Of a DNA stretch of 64,000 nucleotides, positions 23,901 to 38,919 are shown one piece after another. Made by a program: the position numbers and the translations under genes. The notes below the pieces were generated by a model that was given only the letters and a program-made list of their open reading frames with translations, made no database searches and had not been told where the DNA came from. The stretch comes from Branchiostoma floridae (Eukaryota > Chordata > Leptocardii > Amphioxiformes > Branchiostomatidae), in NCBI RefSeq assembly GCF_000003815.2, contig NC_049982.1:22279936-22343935 (forward strand), written 5' to 3'. Numbering within the stretch: the first letter of the stretch is position 1; the number at the start of each line of letters is the position of its first letter.

Positions 23901-26900
23901 CCTTGGTGCACTCAGTTTTATGGAGTGAATACAGTCATATTCAAGTTTTCCTCCCTGCTCTATAGCTTTATGATATCCTCTTGATATACTTTCACTTTAA
24001 AAAATCTTAGAATGAAATTGGTATGGCCTACTCACTGTTTGGTAGTCCATGCTGTTAATTTTGCATGTTAAATCTGTCATTTCAAGCTTAAACAAATGAA
24101 TTTGAATTTTCATTAGTTTACATTTCTTTGACAGAAAGGGTGAAATTTTTGTCCATCCCAAAAGCAAATTTCCATCCATGTTCACCCATATACATAATTA
24201 ACCAGTATGTATACATACATGCAAACTCATATCATCCCATATTTGTCATGACTGCAGAAATGACACAACATGTCCTTACCTCTCTCAACAAGGCTGAAAA
24301 TGTCGCATGCAAAGAAAAATTGCCGGCTGCCCTAGAAGTTGCCACACCCTCTTTAAAGTTGCATAGAGAATGGTACACTTTGGAAACAGTGCCTGGTGGC
24401 TGTTTCAATGTGCTTTGGATATAAGTGTATACGCAGCAACATACAGTACAGTGAAGCCCAAAGGGAAGACCATCGCCTTGTAGTAAGTTAATGTACATGC
24501 TAATTGACTTTATCCCATCTTTAGTCCTGACAATACATCTAACATGGACATAAAGGCTGGAAAATCAGTTTTCACTCCTTTCTATCACCCTCCCCCAGAG
24601 TGTTGCATGTCTGAATGTCTGCCAAATCAAATTCTGAGGAGAACAAGTAGGTCTGGGAACCTCTCCTGCAATCTAATTCTGTACGGACTGTATGTGTTGT
24701 TTCTGGTGGGTTTGTTGAATGTTTCTTTTGTTCTGACAGGAATTCTACAGTCAGGTAGCCATAACCAAGTTGAAAGCTTTGTGTTATCATGCAAATAACT
24801 TGTATTCCATTTCTTATGAAGTCATAGTCGGAACTTTGCAATACTATATACTACACATAATGATAAATGTTCTTCTGGACTGTCACTTCAGCACCCAGGA
24901 CAACACCTAGCCATAAGCTTACCTACATGTATGTTGGTATCATAAACAAATATTAAAACAGTTCTGATACCTTATTCTAATCTCCAAACAGTGTATAAAC
25001 TTTAAGGCAAAACTCTATTGTTTTTCAAACTGGTCATGCTATACATGTATACACTACAGTGCTGTAGTACAGTATTATGTCATTGATGTGTTGTAGGTGA
25101 CTGTTCTGTCCGCCTGTAGCACCCTTGTCAAGTAGCTAGTAAGTACAAGTAGTTTCCAATCGGCTGTCTATAAAGGTGACGTTCCTGTCAGTAAGAATTT
25201 TTGCACTATTGGAGGAACTGGATGATACCATAATTAAGGGTTTGCAGTTTACTTGGCTTGATTTTCCAAAATTGGCATCCTTCCAAATGTTAAGTGACCA
25301 GTGTTGTTTCTCTTTCTATTGAATCAGACAGCTGACATTTGAAAGCATTTTGCTTGGGTTCCTGGCTGCATCAAGACAGTCACTGTTTCTTGTAATTCCG
25401 ATTCTCTGTACAAACATACTGCAAAACAGCCAAACCCACAATACATCAATAGATGTCACAATAGCAAGTATATGGGAGGCTGAAACAAAGTTTTCATTAG
25501 AGGCTGTTAATGTTTTTGAATGTGCAATGCAAACATTTTATCATGGCTATACAAACTGACCTCAATTATTTGCATGATCTAGACCAGAGCCAACTGTAAA
25601 TGACAAATACAGGAATGGATGGATGGTAATTTTAAAAAAACAAACAAATCAAACAAATAAGAATTTCATGATCATTATGAATATATGGACATTCAAATCT
25701 TGCATCATACCAAAAATTATTGTAATGTTTAGAAGTGAATATTAAGAAAGGACTGAAAATATACCTGGTCCAGTAACCTGGATAAGGACAAATATATTGA
25801 AGTGTGTAATAAAATTTACTGTCACCACCGGAAGCAATATTTGAACAAAAAGGGATAAAAGCTTCCAAGGGTAATTTTGGTGGGGAATTCACGAGCAATG
25901 AGCCAGCATATGGCATATTCCCCAAGAGGACAGCATCAGAATAATTCTGATACACCTGCAGCAATATGGTAGATGGTTCTACAGCTAGAGATCCGTGACC
26001 CACATACGTAAACATAAGGGGGGGGGGCAGAGGGAACTGAACTAGGGACAAGCAAAATATGATACATCAGTTTCAACCCTTACTTACTAAAGGAGCACAA
26101 TAATGGCAACAGTCATACAATAGACCCTCAGCAGATTATACGTTGATATCAATATGGGGGAAAATAAGGCATATTCTAGTAAAATGTAATATTTATCAGC
26201 ATGTCTATCCTATGGGAACAGATTATTGTTACCAATCATACAATATATAAAGTAGATTTGTGGGCATATTAATCTCCTCCCTACTGTATCCCAACAACCA
26301 ATACAAATTTGGGACTAAATGGTTAATATATTCTAGACTGTCATCTTCTTTTCTATGCGTAGTTTTAATCACAACAAAAATCAATGTAGAATGGGGATTG
26401 ATGACCTGGCTCCAAAATGACCTGTCCATATCTTATCTGTATAAAAGAACATTAGTCATTCTCTCTGACATTTAACTGGTTGTACAATTACATATTAAAG
26501 AAATCAGTAATAGAACACATAATTTGTCAGCGGTTATTGTCAGGAGAACCTATTCCTTCAAATGAACGACTTGTATAATCCAACATTCTAAAACATAAAA
26601 CACATTCCCCATACACACAAATAAAGCTTTTTGGATATTTCATGATACTCCTTTTTTGGACAAACTGATGTGTGCTTAATCTTGGGAGAAATATAAATTA
26701 TGTTTAAGCCATTTAGAGCTATCATTTACCAAATTTTTCCGAATTGCAGAAATATTATGCTCAGTAAAAGTTACAGCACATCATGTTGCACATCTAGGGA
26801 ATTCATAGTTACACACAGCTTGATTTTTCTCCAATTCATCCATTGAACTGTATCTTTCCTGTATTGAATTTGTGATGGAGTGTGAGAATTTCTGCATCAA

Positions 26901-29900
26901 TCCAATATTACAACAGACAAGCAACGCATCTTATTAGTAGACCCTTCTATTACTGGCATTCTCAACATTATCCAGTAACACCTTGTCAAAGTGATAATGA
27001 CATCCATATAGGATACTATCATTAAGTTATACCCATGAAACAACATTAGATAGATGACAGTTGGCCACCAGCCATGGTAATAAATGGAAGCAATAATCCA
27101 TCTGGAAGGGACATGATGATCGCAAAGATAATCAGCCCAAGCACCGGCTACATCTATGTTGAATGTGTATAACATCTATGTTGTATATTGTACATCTGCT
27201 GTATGTCTATGTCACAACATGTTGTATGCTGTATATGTATGTTGCATGTTGTACAGGATGGTATATGCAGCTATAATAATTTCTGAAATCAATGTCTGCC
27301 AATCATCTGGAAACCCCCACAAAACATGGTCAGGTAAGGAAATTTGGCTGACTATCCTGGACTGTATGCTATGCTGCATTGTGCTGCGACCTGAATTTTG
27401 TATGAGTATTCATATGTTTAATCCTTAAATTGGACCATCCTCGTTTTCTTTCATATGTTCTAAGTAATAATATGCATACCTCTACACAAGTGACATAATA
27501 TTAACAGAATTCCCATAATGGCATTGCCTCCCTAAAATTTAAGACCCTTGGCACACTGACAGTTACATGTAGATTTTTGTAGAACATGGGTTGATTCAGT
27601 ATCAGTCTAACCTGATGTAACCTCTCATGATAACATCTAGGGAATTAAGACAAAGCTACTGCTGGGTTCATTATATGCCTTTTTTCGCAGAATGCCATTT
27701 TCAACAATGCTTCTTACCACAATTATGCCATTACCTCACATTGGAAAACGATGACTATATTTCTATACATCAACTTCACAATACTGACAGAGCTCCAACT
27801 AGTTAACCATAATTAGGTAATTAAGTCATCATTGCAGCTAAGAAAATGGTCATGATCAAGTATTACCTCATCATGATTACTGTCTTCTTCATGATGGCAG
27901 TAATCTAACCAAACGCTTACCTCTGAGCTAGGTTCCTGCAATGTTACACAGTCCTGTGGCTGTTCACAGTGCGAGGCACCATCACTGGGAATGATCTACC
28001 CAACATCACCTGCACCGACTGAGGGGGCGGGGACCAAGATGGCCGACCCAAATCATACATGCATCGCTGAGGCATGCTGGGAGTGCTGGAATATCACTTC
28101 GACTGTTCCATTATCAAGTCAAATTTCCAAAATCATTCCCGTATTTTCCAGCTTGTTTGCTCTCCTGGTGTAACTGATTGAATGACGGGAAGGTGGAATT
28201 TACTTACAAACTCCACTGGGAGGAATCAGTGATATGGAATTTCCTTCTGGATAGATGATGGAATTTCATTATTCACAGCAAAGTAATTATTGCATAGGGT
28301 AAGTCAATGCAAAATTTTGCCCAGTCCTGGACAGGTGAAATGTAACTACATATTTTTTAATAAACAAGAGACATAAAAAGAAACTGTATAGAAGTACTGC
28401 TTCAGGTTTTAACCCTCAATAAATTAAAACAGTGGTTGAAACAGTGCTACAGTATGGTAGTAATACATGATTGGAAATGATGTAGTTTAGTCATGACTTT
28501 GGTATGGAAAGGTCACCACTTAAATAGCAAAAATAAATTATAACCACTGTAAACATTTCATGATTTACAGTACAGTACCAGTACAGCCGGCTGCCTGCAA
28601 TAAAAGTGTCTTTAAAATGACCCACAAGAGGCTGGACCAAAATATTCTATAGTCTATAGCTGAACTATGACCTTATATACAAAGACATAACATCTGTCTT
28701 TATTAATATTCATTCTACTGTGACAGTTATATAACATCGTAATATAAAGTTATCAGCTTATCATATGCTAGGGACACATTTCCAAACCAGTGCCTAGCCA
28801 GGAACTAGAAATATGATAAGAAAAGAAAACAAAACAAAAATGTTTGAATTTAACATTCCTGCAAACAGCCTGGCTAGGCCCTCCCGGTTTGGAAATGCAC
28901 CCTACCACACAAGTACATGTAAATGATGACAATGAATGATAGGCAATTCATCCTCATCAGATTGTTGCCAAATATGCAGGAGTTAATGGAAACGTAAAAT
29001 AGACGCAGGACTAGCGCTGACCTATATTCTAGGCTTTGGGTAAATCCCACCCTGATAATTACCATGCAGTACACGTGGGCCCCATCTGTCAGACCTGACG
29101 GCGCATTTTCTATCACTTTCCTCTGCAGCCTCTCATCCATGCACAACACCTCTCAGGTCAGAAGGCAGGGGATCCCTGATGAGATGGTGTGGTGCTGATG
29201 CCAGGGAAAGTCAAGGGGACTAGGTGACTGGGTTACAAAGACTGACTACTGTACTCTGCATTGCCTGAGCAAAGTGTGTCTTAGATGTATACATACTTCA
29301 TTTCTGCATCACCAAGGTCTAAATCCAAGCAAATTATACTACAAAAAACATACCAGGAAGCCTAAAATTGACCTTGACCTTCATCTTTCCAACATGTACC
29401 CACATACCAAATATCATTATAATCCATCTAGAGGTTCTTGAGCTATGCTGACTACAAAAATCCAGAAACACAGACAGAGGACGCAGAACTATATGTCCAT
29501 TTTTCAAGGGGATAAATACCACCACTGCGTACTTTGTTACCTAATAAAAACTAGCTAATATAAGCAAGGGCTGTACAAAACATACAACATTGTCCTTCAT
29601 TTCTGCACCACTAAGGGCAGACAAAGCTTGACAAGCAAATAATACCATTCTATATCTGTCACCTATAAACAACAACTTGAACAAGTACATCAGACCATTT
29701 CTCTTAAGCTAGTCTACCTGCACTGATCTTCTAGCCCATACAGACCACACCTTGTCTGATCTCCTAAACAGAAACACGCAATCCTCAATCCTCAAAACAC
29801 ATGCAGAGTCATGATCACTGCCAAGTTCAGACAACAGCTCATCAGTCTTCTTGACGCGGGGCTCCACACTGGGCAGACTGGCTCAACAATACATTCCATC

Positions 29901-32900
29901 TTCTGTTCATCATTCCACATGCAAAGTGCTGTTCAAAATATTGGGTACCATTTCCAAATCCCCAATGCTACCCATACTTTCAATTTGCCCTGCCTTATTA
30001 TTAGTTAAATCTGTATGCCTTTCATGCCCGTTACCATACACACAAAAAATTTGATTTTGTGACTACGAGCTTTACCAACAAACATACCTTTAGTAATAAC
30101 TCCAATGTCAGCCACACCAGCCCTTCTTCTCAATAAGCAGAGTTCGGGCAAATTAAACTGAAAGTAGCAGGTTATTCAGACGCGACCTTCAGAGGTCAGG
30201 TCCTTTTGTCCTTTCCCTTCAAAGCCAAGAAGTGCTGAAAAGCAAGCACTCAGTCGCTGTACTGACGGAACAGCAAGCACTCATTCACTGCACTGACTGA
30301 ACAAGACTGACTCTAACAGGCTCGCTGCCAAACCTATTTTACTTCAGACTCAGAGGGGAATGTTTTCCATCTAGATCCTTCCACAGTCCTTTCAATAAGA
30401 TGTGACTTGACTATTGAGGACCACATACATGAAAGTACATTTGTGTACAAGTGTGTGACTGTTGTACAGTAATTAGGAATACAGTACAACTTGTCCAAGA
30501 AGATCACTTGGGACCGGTAAAATCTGTAATGATTGTGTCGATGGAGAAAATTATCTAAAGGACCACCATTGGTCAGGTGGTCCATATTGGAGATGGTCAT
30601 TTGTACAGGTTTGACTGAACAATCTGAATTAATTTTGTATGGTCATTAACATATCTAGCTACTGAAAATAATGAATAAAAAATATGACAAGTTCCTGTGG
30701 TGACTTTGCATTTTGTCAATAATATCATGCAAATAAGCTTAAAATGTCTCTAATTGCACCTGAATAAAAAAACAAGCAATACGAAGATGACATACAGTTG
30801 TATTCCTGTGATCTAAATCGGAGTAAGTTCAAAGAAGGTTTGGAAACAGACACTCAGGATAAACCAAGTCTTGATTTCATGACATCATGTCCAATACTCC
30901 AAAGCTGCACATCAGTCCAGATCCTAGTCAATAGCATGATTTCTCTACCATTTCCCTGAATGATATGGACATTGTAAATTCTGATCACGCAAGCTACTGA
31001 TTATGGCAAGAGATGCACCTCTGAAAGGATGCCTTTGTGCAGAAATGTACATAACAGTACTTAATCATCATCATGGTGTTTTACACATTAACAGAGTGGT
31101 TAACAATTTTTTGAAATGAATCAAAGCTTGAAAGTCAAATGGTCCTCAAGCAATAATAGTTTCAACAGCTTCAGTTGCAGCATTGAATCTGGTGAAGTGT
31201 GCCCCCTTGTGAAGCTTGTACACACTGCATGTTGAGGGGCTATCCAAGAATCACAAGGAATGTCTTCTTTCACAAGAATGGGTGTTTGGAATGTTGAATA
31301 TGACCTCAATGCTCACATATGTGCGTATTCATACATTTACAATCATTATTATGGTACCATGAATCCTTGGTTATTCTAATAGAGTGGATCCATATAACAA
31401 GCCAAGCAAGAGTGAAGATCAGGGCTAACATTTTGTAACAGCCTTCTGCCAGTTGGATAGCCCATGTCACCTCCCTGGATGTATGACTATCATGCAGACT
31501 AAAAATCAAATCAAACTGCATCACAACATCAGAACACTCAGGACAGAGAGAAAGAGAAGGTGGCCGATTCAGGATATAAGAGGAAAGCTTCATCTATCAT
31601 GGAGTGATCTACAAGTGGAGCATTTGGAGGACTTGATTCTGTCCAAGGAAAAAATCACAGAGCAGCAGATTTGAAGGGAGAGTCAAACCACCCATGCAGC
31701 TCACCTCAGAGAAGCTCCCATCATCCTGCAACACTGCCTCCACACTCAACTGTTGGTGCACAAACCAGTGTCAATCTTTGCAACATGCATTACAAGTTGT
31801 GCACGTGGTAGTGGTAGTGCAAAACTTACTCATGCAAATAAACAAATAATGTTGGAAAAACACAGGTGCAACACAAAAACAAATACACATGGCATAAAGA
31901 GAGAGTGTAATTTTACATGTACATGCAAGAATGGTTGGTCAGACACAGAGGTGTAATACTATGTACACAAAGTGTCATGTACATTGTAGTGCTTTAGATA
32001 CTATTACTTGTAGTTTCATACCATAATCATGTCACCTCCATGACCATGTCATTTTTCCCGACCTGATATGGTTTTTTGTTCATGTTACTATCATGTAATT
32101 GTGGTAAAATCAAGTATGGAATCATTAAATGCTTCATGGTGATCACTCCATGAACATTTGAATCTTGCCTCAGATGTCCAATCTCCATCATATAATTTTT
32201 ATATACTGTCAATCTCTATGTATCTTCAAAATATCTTCTAATTGGATAACAATGTTCTGACCAAAGAGTTATTACGCTAAATTAGCAATTAAGCAACAGG
32301 ATATGCATGGTTTAGAAATGGTCAGACGTTTCCTTTAGCATCCACTACCTTTCCTCAGAGACACTGAAAGGTAACAAAAGGTACACATTGATGCTACCTG
32401 AAATGTCTGTCTCCAAAACTATATCCAGCTTAAGTAATTTACTATTTTATTACCTGAATGTCTAACTTTCATATATTTTTTGTAATTGTCACCTTCCTCA
32501 ATACTTAGTAAATACTTGTTATACTTTTCACAGCAGCTAGGTGTCACTGCTGCATCCCAATAAAGTCCCAATTAATGTGGAAGAGTTTTGACTCTTTGGT
32601 TACATGTGTCAGCTCCATTGTGTAAAAAGAGCTTTGTTATCCAGCAGTGAATTAACTACAGACATAATGAAACTATTCAATGAAACAGATTGGATTGTCC
32701 TCGTCTTTTATCATTTCAAAAGTTCTCTACATTTATCAACCATTGAACACTTGTACATATACATGTATACCGGTTCATCACTGGGGTTGATGGGACGAGG
32801 ACGAGGGGGGATACAAACTAAGCCATGTTTGGGATTGTTTTCTCACCACAAAAGCGCCACCAACATCGGCTACATATAGTGGTGAGAAGCAGAACTCCAG

Positions 32901-35900
32901 TTAGAAGCTCTGACGAAGGTGTCTGAGAGACATCGAAACGTAAGCTATGTAAGTACCCACTGGTTGTGTACAAAGAATTTCTCCTTTATCCTATATTCTA
33001 CCAACCTGATGAAACTATTTTCGGATGTATTAGCTGTGATCCTGGCAATATGGTCTAAATACAGTACAATGTATTTACAACTACCTGGTATCGTTGAGTA
33101 GTCAAAAATTATGTGCTTAAGATTGAAGATTTCAAAGACTTTCCAGCACATGTATGTACTGGATGAGCCCACATACAGCACAGCTACTTAGAGAATCACT
33201 TGTAATGTTTCTTAGTTTCTATTTCACAAGAAAGTTTTCCATTACTTCTGACAGGATTAGGGCAGATCAAACTGTATTTCTCAAACATTCATCAATTTGA
33301 AAGTGTAAGCTTACCTGCAAAACCTTCCCTGTGATATAGGTGAGACACCCGGCACACTTCACACCAAACAGTTGTTGGTAGTCACGCTCACAGTATGGAC
33401 GACCCTCTCTGAAACACAATTAAAAGTTCAGCATTACCACAAGGACCTCTGGAACAGTGCAGTCATGTGGGGATGTTATACAACACAGGGTTGGGGTTAA
33501 CAACCAGTAATCTGGGCCTAATTATAATTACTCCTGAACAGAGAGTTAAATAACTGTTGTTTTAACAACAATTGAGAATACTTCCATCGACGTTAAAGAG
33601 TTGAACATTTTGTATGACGACACAAATCCATTAGTTGAAAAGCTACACTATATAGGGTACAAAATAGCAATTTGAAATGATGTTTCCTAAAAGAGTTGAG
33701 CCTCACATGTAAATGACCTCTTTGAGAAAAAAGTAATTTAGAAATAATTTGCATTTTTCCTCATCTTTTAGCTACACACTCATGCCAACATCAAAGTAAT
33801 GTCTTGGATTGGTGACAACAACTGTAAAATCATGTTAGTGTAACTTGATTGGTTAGAAAATACTGTTGGCAAGTGTTCCATTTCATCCTGAACAGTAAGG
33901 TACAAATTAGTGTGATTTGATTTCCATTCTTCAAGGTTAAACAATTTGTGTGCAAAGCTCTTAAGCTTTAATGGAAGAAAATCACATTTGTTAGCAAACA
34001 AATGGATAAAAGGAACATACATTAACAGAATCATCATAGCAGATTTTCTTTCATAAAACTAATTTCTTTCCTCGATTTACAAAAATCTATGTAACCACAA
34101 TGGTATGAAAATAATTTCAGTAGAGGAATTTCTCTAATAGCAAGTAACACACATGGGGGCAATTTAGCTAACTCACCTTGCAGGATTTTACATGTATTAT
34201 AAATCAAAGACTTTGATTTATAATTCATGTAAAATCCTGCAAGGTGAGTTAGCTAAATTGCCCCATGTTGTTACTTGCTATCAAGAATATCTGAAAGTTT
34301 TTAACCATAAAAGATATGCTGCTTTCTCCTTGATTCTTCTTTCTTTCAAAACCCAGTGAAAAAGCCAACAAACAGTTTGAGGTGGGTGTAAATGTGACAC
34401 ACCCAGACAAGTCCTCCCTCCCATAACATTGACTTTACATGATGTAAACAAGGTGATGTCAGGGCATGCCAGGAATGTCCCAGCCTAGCCAAGACTCTCC
34501 ACCCACCCACACAAGACTTCTTCAAGTCTTACATCATGGAACACAAGGTGCCTTGTGCTGCGTCTTGTCATTCAGCAGGACAGGCTGACAGGGGAGGTAC
34601 CGGCATCAATGGTTTGTCTGTAGAGTCTGTGTTATTCACAATACTCTACAGAAAAGCTAACACCCGGGCTGTCCCAGTCATGTAAACAAAGACTCTAAGG
34701 TAACAGTCGTCCTTGGACTCTGTTTTGGGTGCTGTTATCAAAAACCTAGAAACCTATTAACCGGTCCAGTGGCCAATTAAGTAGTGTTGACCTTGCGCTG
34801 GCTATGTCTTGCGTTTGATCCCCAGCCAAGTTATGATAGTAACAAAAGCTTAAAAAACTTTACGTACTCAGATATCTCTGCTTAGCACTCAGCAAAGATT
34901 ATTGTTGAAAACACACCTTCCACTACAGTAGTGACTGTAGTTGTGTGGCCCAAGGGCTATCAAAAAACAGATGGGTGATGTCCTATGCACCATCCTGTCA
35001 TACAAGTATGGAAATAACTTTCTTAAAACATGAAATGTGTTCTGCTTACATGTACTTTCAAATGCTCATTCTGAGCTCTTTGGCAAATAAACAAGTTATT
35101 TGGAGAAGATTAGCCCTTTCCCTGATAGGATTACACTAAGAAAACCTGAGCCATGTGACATCATAGCGCCACTAATGCAGTGAGCATCCATTTCTTCTCC
35201 TGAACAAAAATGTACACTTGTGTGTATTGAGTATTATCCATAATATCAATTCTCAGAGTTTCGTCGGTTTCACTGACAATCTAACAGTATCTAATGAGAT
35301 TGACTGATGCAGTATCACTATCAGTAATCCTGAAGGTATGCACACTTCAGATATCCAGGTGGTCAAGACATTCCTAAAGACATTGGTGACACCTTTTCTT
35401 AATACCTGGGGGTCTTACTTAAGGTATTTGGCAGAACTTTGAGAGTTGTCCTTGCATGTGTAGCAGGGGATATGACATGTGAGCTCCTTGTTAGAAGTTT
35501 GATGTCATATATAGGATGCCTGACAAATCAAATCTGCTGGTAATATTTTTTCAATTTTTTTTTACCTTTCTACGTCTACTAGATTAAGTTTGTGTGTGTG
35601 TGTGTGTCAGTGTGTATTTGTTTGTCTGAGCGTGTACATGTGCTTCTGAACAGTATAACAGCCTCAAGAAATCATGATATTTGGAATGTTGGTAGGGGTG
35701 GCAAAGGAAAGGTTTAGATTATGGCTAGCAGCTTTCAAGAAGCATGATTCAATCAAGAAAATAAACTATTACACTTTCTGCCCTTCAATAAATTTGCACA
35801 TCTGTATTCTACAATGAGGCAACAATTCTCCAACTTGACAGTAACTATGCACTTACTTTCCCATATATTCTCCAGCCAGCATACAACCACACTGGGTGCA

Positions 35901-38880
35901 CTTGAAGCACCACAGATGCCACTGTTTATCCAGAGCGAGCAAGGCTTGTCCCGACTTGATTTCATCTCCACATCCCGCACAGGCTGAAAACGAGGGGAAA
36001 AACACAACATCGTCATCGTCGGAAAAATCCGTCATGGTCCCCGTGGAAACTTTCCGAGCCATCTTGTCTGACCGCAGCAGTCCGCAGACCAGTTTGGTCA
36101 GTGCGAATGTCAGACTCCAGAGCTCGCTAGCAGCAGTGTTACTGAGATCCGCTGGCATAGCTCACCACTCAACACTGGGTTCACCCCTCTTTATCCCACC
36201 CTGTAACGTAAGCAAGACTATTTTGGTGTGGCTGGAATCATGCGCAGCATAGCCGCGGGGAAACGGTAATCAACAGCTATGGGCGAAGATAAGACATGAC
36301 ATCATTACGAGATGACAAAACTTTGCTGGTATGGCTCTTATGAAAGTTTAGCCTTTGGAGTTTATCTCACAAGTCTTGTTGAATAGAATGCATGCCAGAC
36401 ATTTAATTCCAGACAGACGTTACAAATTTAAGACAGACTTTACAAAATTAATGTTACATCATTCTTTAAATATTTCGACTTGTTTTAAAAATGATACGGG
36501 ACATATGCATGTACTGTAAATCATGGAATCTAATGTTTACAATCATTTTATTGACCTCTTACCATGAAATCACAATACAATATGAATGACTGTTAGTTTG
36601 TTATAGAAGTGTTTCAACAGAATTGTTTCAACCATGAACTTAACACACAGCAAAAATCTCCTACTGCAAAATAAAACCACTGCAAAAATAAACATTTACA
36701 GTACTACACCTCAAACCATTTTGCTTATGAGGAAAGATATTGCTGGAATGTTTCTCTATTAGTATGAACGCATGAGGAATTGCTTGGATAACTGATATAA
36801 TTGTAACCCAGTATGAGCCAGGCACAGATTGTACATATCTCCAGAATGTCCCACATGACTTGGAGTCAGACCCAGACAGTCTGACATGGAACATACCACT
36901 CATCAAATCACACCCCTTAAATATTCCTCCAGCTACTTAATGTTCACACCTCCTGTAACTACAGCATCCTGCTGCCTGTTCACTGCCATGAGAGACGGAC
37001 ATGAAACAAACAGCCAGGCGACCTTTACACCCCTTCAACTACCAACAAGTCGTTACTTTCTTGTCAAGTTTACATCGTTTAACGTTGGAATAAACATCCG
37101 ACTAGGTCTTTACACATCGGATGGACTGTGTTGAGCAGCACTTTACATTTGTTTAAGGAATTACACATACATTGTACAATGTATGTTGCACACCTCTTAT
37201 ACACATCATGTAGGTATGAAAAACTCTAGACTAAATAGCTTATAATTATAGTCTTCACTCTACCTCAATCCCTCATAGATTGGGATCTTTTTAAAAATAA
37301 GTCATTACTCAATAATGAATAATTGGGCTTTTCAAAATGTTCGTCCTCTTTATTGTGAAACTTCTAAGGACCAGGATAAAACAATTTCCAGTAACCTCAC
37401 TGACCCAAGCATAAACCTGATCACGGTGGTCACGTTGCTAGGGTATTATCCGCGTTGCCAGGTCAGAGTGCTCCGCCCACAATTCGGCCCGCGCGAGCCG
37501 TGGCGGTGTGAAAAAAACAACACAAATTTCATCCAACATAACGCACGATATGATTATCACATCAGGAAAAAATTATATGCACACGAAAATTACATTAGTT
37601 CGCCTTAAAAAGATCTCAATTATTTGGGATGACCATGTGCAAAACGCTTCAAATCGCCCGCTGTTTCATGTGCGTATTGGAGGTCGTTTTGGGTCACTGA
37701 ACTTTGAACTTTGAATTTAATGCTCTATTTTACGCACCTGGCAAAGCTTTGACCTATGCTTTAGACTTTAGGACCTCTAAGAATATTCCACCTTATGCAG
37801 TTTTAAGTGTCTACGACTTTTTAGCTAATTTTGTCACATTTTCACTACGTTTTGTCCCATAGTTCCACAGCGATGGAAGAGAATCGATTGATTTTTCTCC
37901 AAGATGGCGGCGATAGTTTTTTCTTCACGATGAAGTTTTTCTGGTCAGCTTAAGTATAAACTATCGGTAGATATGGCTCAAAATACGAATCGTACGTTTT
38001 GTTAAGATTTTCACGTGGAAGAATGGCTATGCTCTAGACTTATAATTAGGTTGTCGGCGAACATCAGAGTGGTTTTTTCTCGCCTCCGTACGTCCTTACA
38101 ACAACATCTTACCTGGGACGGCAGTGATATGGAAATGAGCTGGCGTGGCCCCATTGTTGTCGTCCCGGGCGCGAAATTTGAGAGAGAATCGGCTGTAGCA
38201 AATTATTTGTACAGTTTGTTGTGTCTGCAAGATTTAAGCTACCAATAATTCTACAAGATCTTTAGTGCACTTTCGCAGCTGCACTTTCTCCCTTAGTTAA
38301 GATTATTTAAGAAATTTTGAACGAGGTCCCAAATTGTAAAATGGCGTCTTTTGTAAACAAAAGAGAAAACCGGTTTCATCCGGTTCCGCTGTCAGGTAAC
38401 AACACTACATATCTGACCCCCTACTTCACAAAAGTTTGATCTACTACTGTGCTTCTTTGATAGTTTCTTTGTAGTATTGAACCGTTTTCATTTTTCTACC
38501 AAGGGCGCCAAAAGTTGAGTTTTTTCGTCTAGCGTATGCAAGCCGATAGCACATCAAACGCTTGGGTGTGTAATGTTACGAAGCCTAGTGAATTGCGAGA
38601 TTCTGTTACAAAATTCACGGCAATATGAAATTGTTTCTACAAATAGCGGAGAACGAAGTTTTTTCTTCATTTTTTAGTTATTTTGTAGGACAGGACTAGA
38701 CACGCCGGTTCGTGAATCTTTATTTGAAGACGCACTTTGTCGAGAGGTCAGTGTGTATTACGTTCTCCCGTGTGCGGTAAGCTTCCGTGCAAATGTTCAA
38801 AATATAGATTTCACTTCACCAAGAAACTAAACTGGTGTTCTGTCGTTCAATTGTGTGTGTGCGTGTGTGTGTGCGCGTGT

Positions 38881-38919
<39 letters not shown>

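Larger units (their letters stand above)
18601..33314. other. abLIM intron 6 (14.7 kb), repeats only
   Basis: No gene was recognised. It holds a 21-bp triplet repeat at 22655, decayed repeat sequence around 23460-24200, a promoter-like spot at 28036, a MITE at 28769, a dispersed repeat at 29335, a CAGTCAAA-family copy at 30410 and a hammerhead-like motif at 32897. The many short frames are random. Confidence 0.7.
33409..35856. other. abLIM intron 5
   Basis: About 2.4 kb with the long hairpin at 34138, a tRNA-like patch at 34765 and a (GT)n run at about 35590. No coding sequence recognised. Confidence 0.7.
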
